Assembly (NCBI GenBank): GCA_910583695.1
Contig: CAJTZL010000065.1
Coordinates: 1 to 13,276 of the forward strand
DNA length: 13,276 nt
Source: an uncultured Oscillibacter sp.
Lineage (GTDB): Bacteria; Bacillota; Clostridia; Oscillospirales; Oscillospiraceae
Reading direction: 5' to 3'
A model generated the notes under the pieces. That model was not told the DNA's origin and made no database searches. It worked only from the letters and a program-made list of their open reading frames with translations. Shown here one piece after another: positions 1 to 8,000 of the stretch (its first letter is position 1; every line of letters begins with the position of its first letter). The translations under genes were made by a program, and so were the position numbers.

Positions 1-128
1 ACCGCCATTTCGGTCGTGCCGGGAGTTCTTTTTTTACTTAACTTTATAGCATTGGATCCTCCTCCCATCGGATCGGGTATCATTTCATCGAATCTCAGCC
101 ATCCTAATTAGAACAAGGATGTGATACG

Positions 129-1889
129 ATGAGAAATCATTTGAAAGACGAAACCAGTCCCTACCTTCTCCAGCACGCGGAAAACCCCGTGAACTGGTAC
201 CCCTGGGGAGCGGAGGCGTTCCGTCGGGCCGGAGAGGAGGACAAACCCGTCTTCCTCAGCATCGGCTACAGCGCCTGCCACTGGTGTCACGTTATGGCCC
301 GCAAGAGCTTCGAAGACCCGGATACGGCGGATTTGCTCAACCGCTGGTTCATCTCCGTCAAGGTGGACCGGGAGGAGCGGCCCGACCTGGACAGTGTCTA
401 TATGTCCGTCTGTCAGGCTTTCACCGGCGGAGGGGGCTGGCCCGCCAGCATTTTTCTTACGCCGGAGAAACGGCCCTTCTTCGCCGGAACCTACTTTCCA
501 AAACGCCGCCAAGGCGGTATGGTGAGCTTCGGGGAACTGCTGACGCTGATTCATGAGAGATGGGAACAAGACCGCGCATCCCTGCTGGGCCCAGCTGAGG
601 AGATTGCTGCTTTGCTGAACCGGCCGAGGGAGGGAAGCCGCCAAGCGGAGCCGGAGCTTTTGAAGGGAGCCGTCGAGCTTTACAAGCGGCTCTTCGACCC
701 GGAAAACGGCGGCTTTGGAGACGCGCCGAAATTTCCGTCGCCCCACGGCCTCCTGTTCCTCCTGGCATACTACCGGAGGCGGGGAGACCGGGACTGTTTG
801 GAGATGGCGGAGCGGACGCTGACACAAATGTATCGGGGCGGGCTGTTTGACCACATCGGCGGAGGCTTTTGTCGCTACTCCACCGACCAGCGGTTTCTTG
901 TTCCTCACTTTGAGAAAATGCTGTATGACAACGCCCTGCTGATTTTGGCTTACTGTGAGGTGTACGCTGCAACAAAGAAAGCGCTGTACCTGCTGATTGC
1001 GGAGCGGACGGCGAACTTTGTTCTCCGGGAGATGACCGCGCCGGAGGGCGGCTTTTACAGCGCCCAGGACGCGGACAGCGACGGTGAGGAGGGGAAATAT
1101 TATCTGTTCATGCCGGAGGAGGTCTTCCGCCTCCTGGGCCCGGAGCGCGGCGCGGCGTTCAACCGGCATTTTGACATCACGGAGTCTGGGAACTTTGAGG
1201 GGAAGAACATCCCCAATCTGCTCCTCAGCGACCCGGAGGACCAGTCCTTTGACAGTCTGCTGGAAGCGGTTGCTCAATACCGCAAGAGCCGCTGTACCCT
1301 CCATCCGGACGACAAGATTTTGACCACCTGGAACGGCCTGATGATCGCGGCGCTGTGCCGGCTGCATCGGGCCGGCGGATCGCATAAGTACTTGGATGCC
1401 GCGAAACGGGCGGACCGCCTTCTCTGGGAAAACCTTTGGGACGGCAAAGCCCTCTATGTCAGCTTTCGGGCCAGGCGGCGGGGAGCCAAGGGATTTTTGG
1501 ATGACTACGCCTCTTATCTGTTTGCACAACTGGCGCTGTACGGAGCCACGCTGGATGGCACATACCTGGAGCGGACTGAACAGCTCTGCCGAGAGGCCTG
1601 CGAACAATTTCAGGACCGGAAAAAGAGCGGCTTCTATCTCTACGGAGAGCAGCACGAGCCTCCGATTCTCCGACCCAAGGAGACCTATGGCGGGGCGATA
1701 CCCAGCGGAAATTCCCTGATGGCCTGGAATCTGGTGCGGCTCAACCAACTTGTCTCGGAGGAACATTATGGCCCCCTGGCGGAGCAGCAGCTGGATTTTC
1801 TGGCAGCGGATGCAAGGCAGCATCCCGCCGGTTACGCTCTATGTTCCTGCGGGCGCTTCTGGACCGCCGTGACCCGCCGCCCAAGGTGA
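129..1889 (+). CDS. yyaL: YyaL/DUF255 thioredoxin-domain protein, main open part of a frameshifted gene
   Basis: This is the N-terminal 586 residues of a YyaL-type protein (DsbH-like thioredoxin domain followed by an alpha/alpha six-hairpin domain resembling glycosidases). The thioredoxin-like part shows SACHWCHVM with the CxxC pair at C50/C53, then VKVDREERPD and GGWPASIFLTP, GTYFPK. The second domain shows GGFGDAPKFPSPHG, DHIGGGFCRYSTD, PHFEKMLYDNALL, QDADSDGEEGKYY, DDKILTTWNGLM and GGAIPSGNSL, all hallmarks of the family. The ATG at 129 has AAGGA at 115-119. Family members are usually about 650-700 residues and end in a short cysteine-containing segment. Here that segment is in another frame from 1841 on, and the last ~16 residues of this frame (after GYAL) look out of frame. 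The biochemical role of the family is not firmly known; a redox or sugar-related role is often supposed. The family call is sure. Whether the protein works without its tail is open. Confidence 0.9.
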   Translation: MRNHLKDETSPYLLQHAENPVNWYPWGAEAFRRAGEEDKPVFLSIGYSACHWCHVMARKSFEDPDTADLLNRWFISVKVDREERPDLDSVYMSVCQAFTGGGGWPASIFLTPEKRPFFAGTYFPKRRQGGMVSFGELLTLIHERWEQDRASLLGPAEEIAALLNRPREGSRQAEPELLKGAVELYKRLFDPENGGFGDAPKFPSPHGLLFLLAYYRRRGDRDCLEMAERTLTQMYRGGLFDHIGGGFCRYSTDQRFLVPHFEKMLYDNALLILAYCEVYAATKKALYLLIAERTANFVLREMTAPEGGFYSAQDADSDGEEGKYYLFMPEEVFRLLGPERGAAFNRHFDITESGNFEGKNIPNLLLSDPEDQSFDSLLEAVAQYRKSRCTLHPDDKILTTWNGLMIAALCRLHRAGGSHKYLDAAKRADRLLWENLWDGKALYVSFRARRRGAKGFLDDYASYLFAQLALYGATLDGTYLERTEQLCREACEQFQDRKKSGFYLYGEQHEPPILRPKETYGGAIPSGNSLMAWNLVRLNQLVSEEHYGPLAEQQLDFLAADARQHPAGYALCSCGRFWTAVTRRPR

Positions 1890-2068
1890 CGGTGGTCTGG
1901 TCAGCTCACTCCGAGACGGCACGCTTGCCCCTGGAGCTTCCGGCAGAGGCGGCTGTGATCCTCCGGGAGCCCGCAGAGGAGTATCCGCTGCAACATGAAA
2001 AGACCACCTTCTATGTCTGCCGGGGGCGCAGCTGCCTGCCTCCGGCGAACAAGCTGCCGGATTGGTAA
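1841..2068 (+). pseudogene. Displaced C-terminal segment of the yyaL gene (frameshift)
   Basis: This frame reads MFLRALLDRRDPPPKVTVVW and ends with TTFYVCRGRSCLPPANKL, which is the normal C-terminal signature of YyaL proteins (beta segment, then Cys-x-x-x-x-Cys-x-x-P). The first frame stays family-like up to HPAGYA(L); adding a single base in the GCTCT|ATG junction at 1838-1841 joins the two into one protein of about 647 residues, the usual size. The first ATG here is an internal codon, has no ribosome binding site of its own, and should not be taken as a separate gene. No slippery heptamer is present at the junction, so a one-base deletion or sequencing error is more likely than programmed frameshifting. 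Confidence 0.85.
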
Positions 2069-2149
2069 TCGTTCAACAAAGGCCGGACGGATTTCCTTCG
2101 CCCGGCCCTTGCCTGCCTCCCGGCCCATCTGCCCAACGGTTTTTCAATC

Positions 2150-2178
2150 TTGCCGATCCGCTCCGTATCCTATATAAT
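2150..2178 (+). promoter_or_regulatory. Sigma-A type promoter of the primase-helicase gene
   Basis: TTGCCG at 2150-2155 and a perfect TATAAT at 2173-2178 are separated by exactly 17 bases. Transcription would start near 2185, leaving a leader of about 25 bases with AAGGGAGGG at 2196-2204, six bases before the ATG at 2211. This makes the downstream gene independently transcribed rather than part of the yyaL unit. Confidence 0.75.
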
Positions 2179-2210
2179 ACAGCAAAAGCGAGGATAAGGG
2201 AGGGCGTGGT

Positions 2211-5093
2211 ATGTGGAACGAGAGTGCCGTCATAGGGGGCCATGCGTATCGCCTGATCAAGCTGCTTCCGTCTCTGGACGGCGAGGGGCAATATGTCCTC
2301 TGCGCCGACGGGGAGGGCGGCCAGTACGTCTGCCCGGAGTCCCTCTGGCCCCGGCAGCCGGCCCAAAGCGGCGGGGTCTGCGCGGACAGCTCCGCCCAGG
2401 AGAAGATCGCCCTGTTTCTCTCCCTGTTCCGCGGGCGGGAGGACGTGTGTGCCAGACGCTATTACAGCCTGAAAACCGGGAAGAGCGGCTATGTGCCCCT
2501 GTGCAGAAACGAGTGGGAGCCGGGCCTCTGCGACAAGAAAACCCACCCTTGTCCCGCGTGTCCGAACCGGGCCTTCGTTCCGCTGACGGCGCAGATCGTC
2601 AAGGCGCACCTGGTTGGACAGGACGGCTATGGCCGGGACGTGGCGGGGATCTATCCCATGCTGGAGGATGACCGCACCTGGCTCCTGGCCGCAGACTTCG
2701 ACGCGGAGTCCTGGCGGGAGGACGTCGACGCCCTTCGGAAGACCTGTGTCTCCTTCGGCCTCACGCCCGCCGTGGAGCGCTCCCGTTCCGGCAATGGGGC
2801 CCACGTCTGGTTCTTCTTTTCGGAGCCGGTGCCCGCCGCTGAGGCCCGCAGACTGGGCAGCGGACTGCTGACCCGAACCATGGACTGCCGCCATGAGCTG
2901 CGCTTTCAGTCCTATGACCGCCTGTTCCCCTCCCAGGACACCGTGCCCAAGGGCGGCTTCGGGAACCTGATCGCCCTGCCGTTTCAAGGGCAGGCCCAGA
3001 AGGAAGGAAACACCCTCTTTGTGGATGAGAGCTTTGTCCCTTACCCGGACCAGTGGGCCTACCTTGCATCCCTGCCTAAGATAACGCCGGAGGAGCTGGC
3101 GGCGCAACTCGTGAAGCTGTGCGCGAACGGGGAACTGGGAACGCTGCTGGAGGCGGAGGAACCGAGACCCTGGCCGATCAAGCGAATGCGGAAAGCCCTG
3201 ACCTCGGCAGACTTCCCTGTCCAGGTCAGGCTGATGATTTCCGATTTGCTCTATGTGGACAAGGCGGGGTTCTCCCAAAAGGCGATGAACGCAGTCAAAC
3301 GGCTGGCGGCCTTCCGAAACCCGGAATTTTACAAAAAGCAGGCCATGCGTCTGCGCATCTACAATACGCCCAGGGTCTTTGACTACAGCTGGGAGGACGA
3401 CCACGTTCTGGCTGTCCCCAGGGGCTGCATGGACAGGCTGACGGAACTGCTGAAGTCCTGTGGCGTCCCCTGCACCCTGGAAGACCGGCGGCAGACGGGG
3501 CGCTCCATCTCCGTGTCCTTTCGGGGGGAGCTCCGTCCGGAGCAGGTCCCGGCAGCGGAGGCGCTTCTGGCCCACGATATGGGTGTGCTGTCCGCCACCA
3601 CTGCCTTCGGCAAAACCGTGGTGGGCGCTTACCTGATTGGACAGCGCCGTGTAAATACCCTGATTCTGGTCCACTCCAGTGCTCTTCTGGAGCAGTGGAA
3701 AAGCGCCCTGGATCGTTTTTTGCACATTGAGGAACCGCTGCCCGAACAGCCAAAAAAGCGGGGCCGGAAAAGACGTCTGGAGCATATCGGGCAGATCGGA
3801 GCGGGAAAACGTACCCGGAGCGGAATCATCGACATTGCCATCATGCAGTCCCTGTTCGAGGGGGAGGACAAGGAGGTCAAGTCCTTTGTGGCTGAGTACG
3901 GCATGGTTTTGTGCGATGAATGCCACCACATGGCCGCTTTTACCTTTGAAAAAATTCTGCGCGCGGCAAAGGCCAGGTATGTCTACGGCCTCTCCGCCAC
4001 CCCGGTACGGCAGGACGGGCACCAGCCCATCATCTTCATGCACTGCGGCCCGGTCCGCTATCTGGTGGACGCCAAAAGCCAGGCGGGCAAACGGCCCTTC
4101 GACCACTACGTCATCCCCCGGTTCACCCGGACCCGGCTGCCCGCTGCCCGGAAGATTCAGGATGCCTATGCCAGCATCACCAAAAATGAGGCAAGAAACG
4201 GGCTCATCATCTCCGACGCGGCCGGGCTGCTCCGAGAGGGCCGAACGCCCCTGATCCTGACGGAGCGCCGAGCCCACGCCGAACGTCTGGCCGGGCTGCT
4301 CCGGGGAATGGCGGAGCACATTTTTCTTCTGGTGGGGACCGGAAGCCAGCGGGAAAAGCGGGAGATACTGACCGCCCTTCGGGAGGTCCCGGCGGGAGAA
4401 TCCCTGGTGGTAATCGCCACCGGGAAATACGTGGGCGAGGGTTTTGACGAGCCCCGCCTGGACACCATTCTCCTCTCCATGCCCATCTCGTGGAAGGGCA
4501 CCCTGGCCCAATACGCCGGGCGGCTGCACCGGAGCTACGCGGGCAAGCAGGAGGTGCGGATCTATGACTATGTGGACCTGCACGTTCCCGTGCTGGAGCG
4601 GATGTATCACAAGCGGCTCAGGGGCTACGCCGAGCTGGGGTATCAAGTGAAGCTGGTGGGGAACGATTCAGGCTCCAGCCGGATTTACGACGGGCAGAAT
4701 TATCTGGAGCCCTTTGCCCGGGATTTAGGTGAGGCGGCGGAAAGCATCCTGATTGTCTGCCCGTTTGTGAAGCGGTCCCGGCTTCAGATGCTGCGGACCG
4801 CGCTGGACAGGGCGCTGGAGTCCGGTGCGAACATCACGGTCCGAACGAGGCCTGACGAGGGAGCGGTTTCCCTTTTGGAGAGCTGGGGAATCACCGTGGA
4901 AACGCGGGAGGAGCTCTGGCAGCGCTGGGCGGTGATTGACAAAGCCGTCGTGTGGTACGGCAGCATCGACTATCTATCCTACAGCGCAAAAGACGCCAAT
5001 GCGCTCCGCTTTGAAAGTGCGGATGTAGCCGGGGAGGTGCTGGAATTGCAGGCGCCTGCCGGTTTGCCGGAACAGCTTTCCTTAGAAGAGTAG
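2211..5093 (+). CDS. TOTE-type primase / SF2 helicase / PLD-like fusion protein
   Basis: A 960-residue fusion with three recognisable parts. (1) Residues ~75-290 are an archaeo-eukaryotic primase domain of the kind annotated as TOTE conflict system primase: a Cys cluster (C107, C114, C117, inside CDKKTHPCPACPNRAFVPLT), the metal-binding pair D162/D164 in AADFD, SGNGAHVW (193-200), and SYDRLFPSQD...GNLIALPFQG. (2) Residues ~440-800 are a superfamily 2 helicase: Walker A TTAFGKT (K468), DECH box (569-572), SAT (595-597), GEGFDEP (742-748) and arginine-finger motif QYAGRLHR (767-774). (3) Residues ~835-945 resemble a phospholipase D-like nuclease domain (ILIVCPFVKR, AVIDKAVVWYGSIDYLS), but the usual catalytic His is missing: W903-Q904-R905 stands where HxK/HxH is expected. 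Known of the family: thought to act in conflict with invading DNA, with a primase-helicase coupled to a nuclease. Inferred: a stand-alone defence gene with its own promoter and terminator. Assignment of the primase and helicase parts is sure; activity of the PLD part is doubtful. Confidence 0.9.
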   Translation: MWNESAVIGGHAYRLIKLLPSLDGEGQYVLCADGEGGQYVCPESLWPRQPAQSGGVCADSSAQEKIALFLSLFRGREDVCARRYYSLKTGKSGYVPLCRNEWEPGLCDKKTHPCPACPNRAFVPLTAQIVKAHLVGQDGYGRDVAGIYPMLEDDRTWLLAADFDAESWREDVDALRKTCVSFGLTPAVERSRSGNGAHVWFFFSEPVPAAEARRLGSGLLTRTMDCRHELRFQSYDRLFPSQDTVPKGGFGNLIALPFQGQAQKEGNTLFVDESFVPYPDQWAYLASLPKITPEELAAQLVKLCANGELGTLLEAEEPRPWPIKRMRKALTSADFPVQVRLMISDLLYVDKAGFSQKAMNAVKRLAAFRNPEFYKKQAMRLRIYNTPRVFDYSWEDDHVLAVPRGCMDRLTELLKSCGVPCTLEDRRQTGRSISVSFRGELRPEQVPAAEALLAHDMGVLSATTAFGKTVVGAYLIGQRRVNTLILVHSSALLEQWKSALDRFLHIEEPLPEQPKKRGRKRRLEHIGQIGAGKRTRSGIIDIAIMQSLFEGEDKEVKSFVAEYGMVLCDECHHMAAFTFEKILRAAKARYVYGLSATPVRQDGHQPIIFMHCGPVRYLVDAKSQAGKRPFDHYVIPRFTRTRLPAARKIQDAYASITKNEARNGLIISDAAGLLREGRTPLILTERRAHAERLAGLLRGMAEHIFLLVGTGSQREKREILTALREVPAGESLVVIATGKYVGEGFDEPRLDTILLSMPISWKGTLAQYAGRLHRSYAGKQEVRIYDYVDLHVPVLERMYHKRLRGYAELGYQVKLVGNDSGSSRIYDGQNYLEPFARDLGEAAESILIVCPFVKRSRLQMLRTALDRALESGANITVRTRPDEGAVSLLESWGITVETREELWQRWAVIDKAVVWYGSIDYLSYSAKDANALRFESADVAGEVLELQAPAGLPEQLSLEE

Positions 5094-5111
5094 CCCACGG
5101 ACAATCGCATT

Positions 5112-5144
5112 ACGCCGGGCGGAGAAAATCCGACCGGCGTTTTT
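5112..5144 (+). terminator. Intrinsic terminator of the primase-helicase gene
   Basis: ACGCCGG (5112-5118) pairs with CCGGCGT (5134-5140), and inside it CGGA (5120-5123) pairs with TCCG (5129-5132) around a short GAAAA-type loop. TTTTT (5140-5144) follows. The hairpin begins 19 bases after the stop codon, so it ends the unit started at 2150. Confidence 0.85.
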
Positions 5145-5366
5145 GACCTTTAAGCATGTCGATGGACCGAGGTGATGCAGCTTGGAAAGCATACGGCGAG
5201 AACGGATCGGCACTCTGCCGGGCCATCTCCGTTTCATTGGCCTGCTATCGGATTTCACCTGTTCCAAGGCCGTGAATTTGGTATATTCTATGATAGGCTT
5301 TCTCGGAGCTTATCCTGGATCCTGTGTGCTTGACAGGAGAGGCGAATACTCGTGAATATTCTCCGG
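5145..5366. other. Non-coding junction between the helicase unit and the decayed element
   Basis: No gene with a ribosome binding site or family features is visible on either strand. The sequence has no obvious att-like direct repeat. It probably contains one boundary of the decayed mobilizable element, but the exact edge cannot be fixed from this window alone. Confidence 0.4.
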
Positions 5367-6209
5367 ATGCACAATGAAACGTGCAGCCGGAAAACCATTT
5401 CCGGTCCGCCCTGCGGGTAACATTCTACGCCAGAGTTTCTATTGATAAGGCGGATGCCAAAGCGGAGTGGTCCAACGGATTTTTGACCGCTGTGCTAATC
5501 AGAAAATAGGTATCCGCCGCATCTTCCACACGCTTCTCAACGAAGGCTTTACCAGCCGGAAGGGTAGCGCATTCAACGTCTTCCATCCGGCACATCCTCT
5601 GTAATCCCAAATACCAGGACCGGTACTTTGCGGGTAGAACCCAGACGGTGGACTGCCGCAGCAAGTGAAAGGTTTTTCCGGGTGGGAATAAGTGATTGAT
5701 ATGCTCGAATCCGTCGATCCCGGCCACCGTGTAGGGGAGTTGTGGGAACGGGCCAATGCTTTGTGCAAGCGGAGAAGCAGACAAATGAGACAGCTCCAAA
5801 GGGAGGCGGCGTTTCATAATCGTTACCCTTATAGCGGAAAAATCATATGCGAAGAGCATGGGAGCAGCTTCCACCGTCAGGTTTTGAAAAGCTCAAAAGA
5901 TAGCGCAGAGGTCTGGCAGTGCCGGGTCTGCCAGAACAAGGGCAGGACGGCCTGCCCCGCGCTCCGGCTCTAAACCAGATCATGGCCGACAGCTTTGACA
6001 AGCTGGCCTAGAATAAACACGCCACCGTAGATGCAACGGTGATAATCCTTCAGGCAGTGCCCGATGAGCATGGCTATGTCCAGGACATCCGCCGGATGGA
6101 AGCGAACCTATCCACTGTTCAGGAAAAAGATTGCCTACTGGGGATAAGTATTGAGAACTCCGTCTCCACGGTGGTGTTCAAGCAGAGCAGAGATGGTTTT
6201 AACCAGTAA
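5367..6209 (+). pseudogene. Decayed large serine recombinase of a mobilizable element
   Basis: Pieces of one large serine recombinase occur in the right order in different frames. VTFYARVSIDK (5417-5449) is the N-terminus with the catalytic serine. IRRIFHTLLNEG (from 5512) resembles the end of the catalytic/recombinase linker. NPKYQDRYFAGRTQTVD (5603-5653) is the NPKY motif of the recombinase domain. LWERANALCKRRS and YPYSGKIICEEHGSSFHR...VWQCRVC...ACP (5692-5973) is the zinc beta-ribbon. ALNQIMADSFDKLA, a TAG at 6009-6011, and then a helical segment to 6209 form the coiled-coil region. Most of the catalytic domain between the first two pieces is missing, and there are at least three frame changes or stops, so it cannot make a working integrase. 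An ATG at 5367 followed by MHNETCSRKT may be the old start. A perfect hairpin CCGGAAA/TTTCCGG lies at 5387-5404. A further tail-like piece (IPHKIVVKEDSTK, ~6350-6392) may belong to the same gene. Its presence marks 5.4-7.4 kb as a former integrated element. Confidence 0.8.
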
Positions 6210-6710
6210 GCCCAAGGCTTGGGAGAACGGTTGGAAGCTCTCTGTACGAAAGAGGAAAAAGGGTGGTAGTACAGTCAGAGGGGTCAGAACCGCCCTGAAC
6301 CGGGAGCTTTCTTTCTGAAACGGCAGTCAGCTCCGCCCTAGTCACTATGATCCCGCACAAAATTGTGGTCAAGGAAGACAGCACCAAATAGGAGATATAC
6401 ATGGACATCCACCAGAAATACGGCGGCCTGCGGAGGCCGCTTTGAACCAGGAGGATACTTCCATTTGCTTCACCTCTCCAAGAAGGGGTGAGGCGGAAGG
6501 AAAAATTTTGTTCGGTAATGGACAAGCTGTCTTCCAACGGCTCAAAATATCAGAGATAATGCTCCCGGGCTGCTACGTGATATCAAGGCCCCCAGATCAT
6601 ACTTCCGCCCCGTTTTCGCTCAGGCAATATATGGCTATGCGGCTTGGGTATTCGGGATCCGTACAGTCCATGCCTCCGTTGGGATCGTCTGAGGCTCCAC
6701 CGCCGTAAGC
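6210..6710. other. Decayed element DNA without an intact gene
   Basis: The forward frame at about 6335-6445 reads LVTMIPHKIVVKEDSTK, a TAG, then EIYMDIHQKYGGL up to a TGA at 6443-6445. This resembles the last beta segments of serine recombinases and may be the true 3' end of the preceding pseudogene. An AGGAGG at 6449-6454 has no suitable start codon after it. The open frames on both strands between 6442 and 6851 have no family features that I recognise. I see no intact gene, RNA gene or terminator here. Confidence 0.4.
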
Positions 6711-6970
6711 TGCAATCAAGGCTATATCATCCGGCAGTCCGCTTTGTCTGACAATGGGCAGGGTATCGTCCTGGGAGAGCATCCCAAGGAGGGCTTTGTG
6801 ACGCGACAATTCACCGAGGAACAAAGCCACTGGAACTACTACTGAGGCCATTACTATGATGGCGGGACCGTTGTGGAAAAGGACTACGCTGACCGCGCAG
6901 CCGACTACCAGCGCCGCTTTATGGTGCAGGAAGTCAAGCGGCCTATCGCCCAGCAGATGCGCGAGGCGTC
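6711..6970 (+). pseudogene. Remnant of a small mobile-element protein with a nonsense codon
   Basis: The frame reads NQGYIIRQSALSDNGQGIVL, then FVTRQFTEEQSHWNYY, a TGA at 6843-6845, then GHYYDGGTVVEKDYADRAAD YQRR. The pattern of a short opening GY.I, a central Y-W-G-H-Y motif and a trailing acidic/aromatic helix is like small uncharacterised proteins found near mobilization genes in Firmicutes elements; this likeness is from memory and only moderate. The TGA sits where the motif would have a Trp (TGG), so it is most simply a point mutation. No start codon or ribosome binding site survives at the 5' end. After ~6970 the frame runs on without a stop into the mobC remnant. The function is unknown. 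Confidence 0.5.
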
Positions 6971-7040
6971 GGAACAGGCTGGGTGTGTCCGGTCCCGGCC
7001 CCGCCCGGGCGGGAGACCCCTGAGCAGGGCGGCAGGCAGC

Positions 7041-7387
7041 ATGGCCGGAAAGAAGTGTGTCCAGGATGTGCTACTCTGTGTATGGGGGCGGTCTGACGAG
7101 CTGGAGGCCGTTCGGGAACGCATGGAGGAGGCGGACATCCGCAATATGAACGCCTATATACACAAAATGCCCTCAACGGTTATATCCTCCATGTCGACTT
7201 TTTTCCGTCCGGATACTGGTGTCTCTCCAAGCGGCGGTGTGCGAATAATCTCAATCAGGTGGCGACCCATGCCAACAGCTATGGGGCATACCAGGAAGAG
7301 ATAAAACCTCTGCAAAAGGACTATGCCGATCTGTGGGGGCCGCTGTCCAACCTGCTCCAGAAGCTCTTTAAGATGGTGCGTCCGTGA
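7041..7387 (+). pseudogene. mobC: mobC-like relaxosome accessory gene, frameshifted
   Basis: From the ATG at 7041 the frame reads MAGKKCVQDV, then DELEAVRERMEEADIRNMNAYIHKM. After a shift near 7169-7170 it continues ALNGYILHVDFFP...NNLNQVATHANSYGAYQEEI...LQKDYADLWGPLSNLLQKL to a TGA at 7385-7387. This is the pattern of MobC/ribbon-helix-helix mobilization proteins: a short beta strand, a helix ending in (N)MxAYIxKMAxxGYI, the N-NQ-A motif, and a C-terminal helix. Restoring one G in ATG(G)CCCTC rejoins the two frames. Such proteins bind oriT DNA and help the relaxase; no relaxase follows, so the rest of the mobilization module has been lost. Between the two halves the segment around residues 60-75 (FPSGYWCLSKRR) looks less conserved, suggesting further decay. 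Confidence 0.75.
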
Positions 7388-7468
7388 CAAAAGGGAGTGG
7401 CTCCGTGCCGCTCTTCCTTTGCTAATCCGATTTCCCTAATATTAGGTGCTATTTTATAGCCTTTTTAC

Positions 7469-7582
7469 TCAAAGGATGAGTTTTTTATCCCTTGTAAAAA
7501 TTCCGCTTATATTAACTATTTCATCATGTTCTAATGTTCCAAATAAAAAGGACAAGATATTTTCACTTATCTCTTCACTCAT
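7469..7582 (-). CDS. Possible 37-residue peptide, function unknown
   Basis: On the reverse strand an ATG (7582-7580) is preceded by GGAGGTG about eight bases upstream, an ideal ribosome binding site, which is the main reason for calling it. The peptide begins MSEEISENILSFLFGTLEHD and ends RDKKLIL at a TGA (7471-7469). It is acidic at the start, has a hydrophobic middle, and has no cysteine, no double-glycine leader site and no clear signal peptide. It could be a small regulatory or leader peptide, or the surviving 5' end of a larger lost gene in the decayed element. I do not recognise the family. Confidence 0.35.
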   Translation of the reverse strand: MSEEISENILSFLFGTLEHDEIVNISGIFTRDKKLIL

Positions 7583-7806
7583 CTCAACTACACCTCCAAT
7601 TCATTTTTATTACTCCTAATTCACTTTCGTGTTCCTACCACCATAAGGCCTATTGCAGTGCAACACATTTACCCCATGGGAATACGAAGTGAAATTGGGA
7701 CTTTTATTATTGCAACAAAAAACTCCCTCGAAATACCAATACCATTAAGTTAAGTCAAAAAAACTACCTCTTTCAGAATTGTGAGGGAGATGGGCACAAC
7801 AAGAAA

Positions 7807-7844
7807 GCAGATTCAGGAAGCCGCTTCCGGCTTTCTGGGTCTGC
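7807..7844. repeat. Long stable hairpin (16-base stem)
   Basis: The left arm at 7807-7822 (GCAGATTCAGGAAGCC) and the right arm at 7829-7844 (GGCTTTCTGGGTCTGC) pair over all 16 positions if three G-U pairs are counted, with a six-base loop. An inner alternative, GGAAGC/GCTTCC, is also possible. No T tract follows on either side, so it is not a plain terminator. The presence of wobble pairs rather than a perfect DNA palindrome hints that it is an RNA structure or an old inverted repeat of a repetitive palindromic element. Confidence 0.6.
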
Positions 7845-8000
7845 CAACATTCCAGCGTTCCGGTCGCGATGGATGATGAGTCAACACCACCCCGCAAGGC
7901 CGCTATTCACTTTTGTGTCTTTCCTCTTGAGAAACCTTTAGCCGGCTGCGAAACCATACAAGCAGCCTTTGCCGAAATGCATCCATGCAGACGATTTTGG

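Larger units (their letters stand above)
7388..8000. other. AT-rich intergenic stretch with hairpins
   Basis: Base composition falls sharply after 7430 (AT-rich to about 7790) compared with the GC-rich neighbours. A weak hairpin GCTAT/ATAGC at about 7449-7460 followed by CTTTTT may end transcription of the mob remnant. CTCCCTC (7723-7729) and GAGGGAG (7783-7789) form a 7-base inverted repeat 53 bases apart. The later part holds the strong hairpin described separately at 7807-7844, GGCTGC/GCAGCC (7944-7949 with 7962-7967), and CCATGCAG/CTGCATGG (7983-7990 with 8010-8017). A possible small reverse-strand gene is listed separately. Confidence 0.5.

Noticed and set aside
108..1823. Long reverse-strand open frame of 571 codons opposite yyaL
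   Set aside because: It is a mirror of a GC-rich gene whose forward frame carries all YyaL motifs; the reverse frame shows no family features.
2081..2107. Possible terminator after yyaL (GGCCGG/CCGGCC)
   Set aside because: The stem is short, the loop long (15 bases) and no T tract follows.
2073..4646. Reverse-strand open frame of 857 codons opposite the primase-helicase gene
   Set aside because: The forward frame has unmistakable primase and helicase motifs, a promoter and a terminator. The reverse frame is low-complexity in G, P, Q, V and H with no domain.
6597..6851. Reverse-strand open frame of 84 codons in the decayed element
   Set aside because: It overlaps the forward remnant with the YWGHY-like motif, and no ribosome binding site or family was seen.
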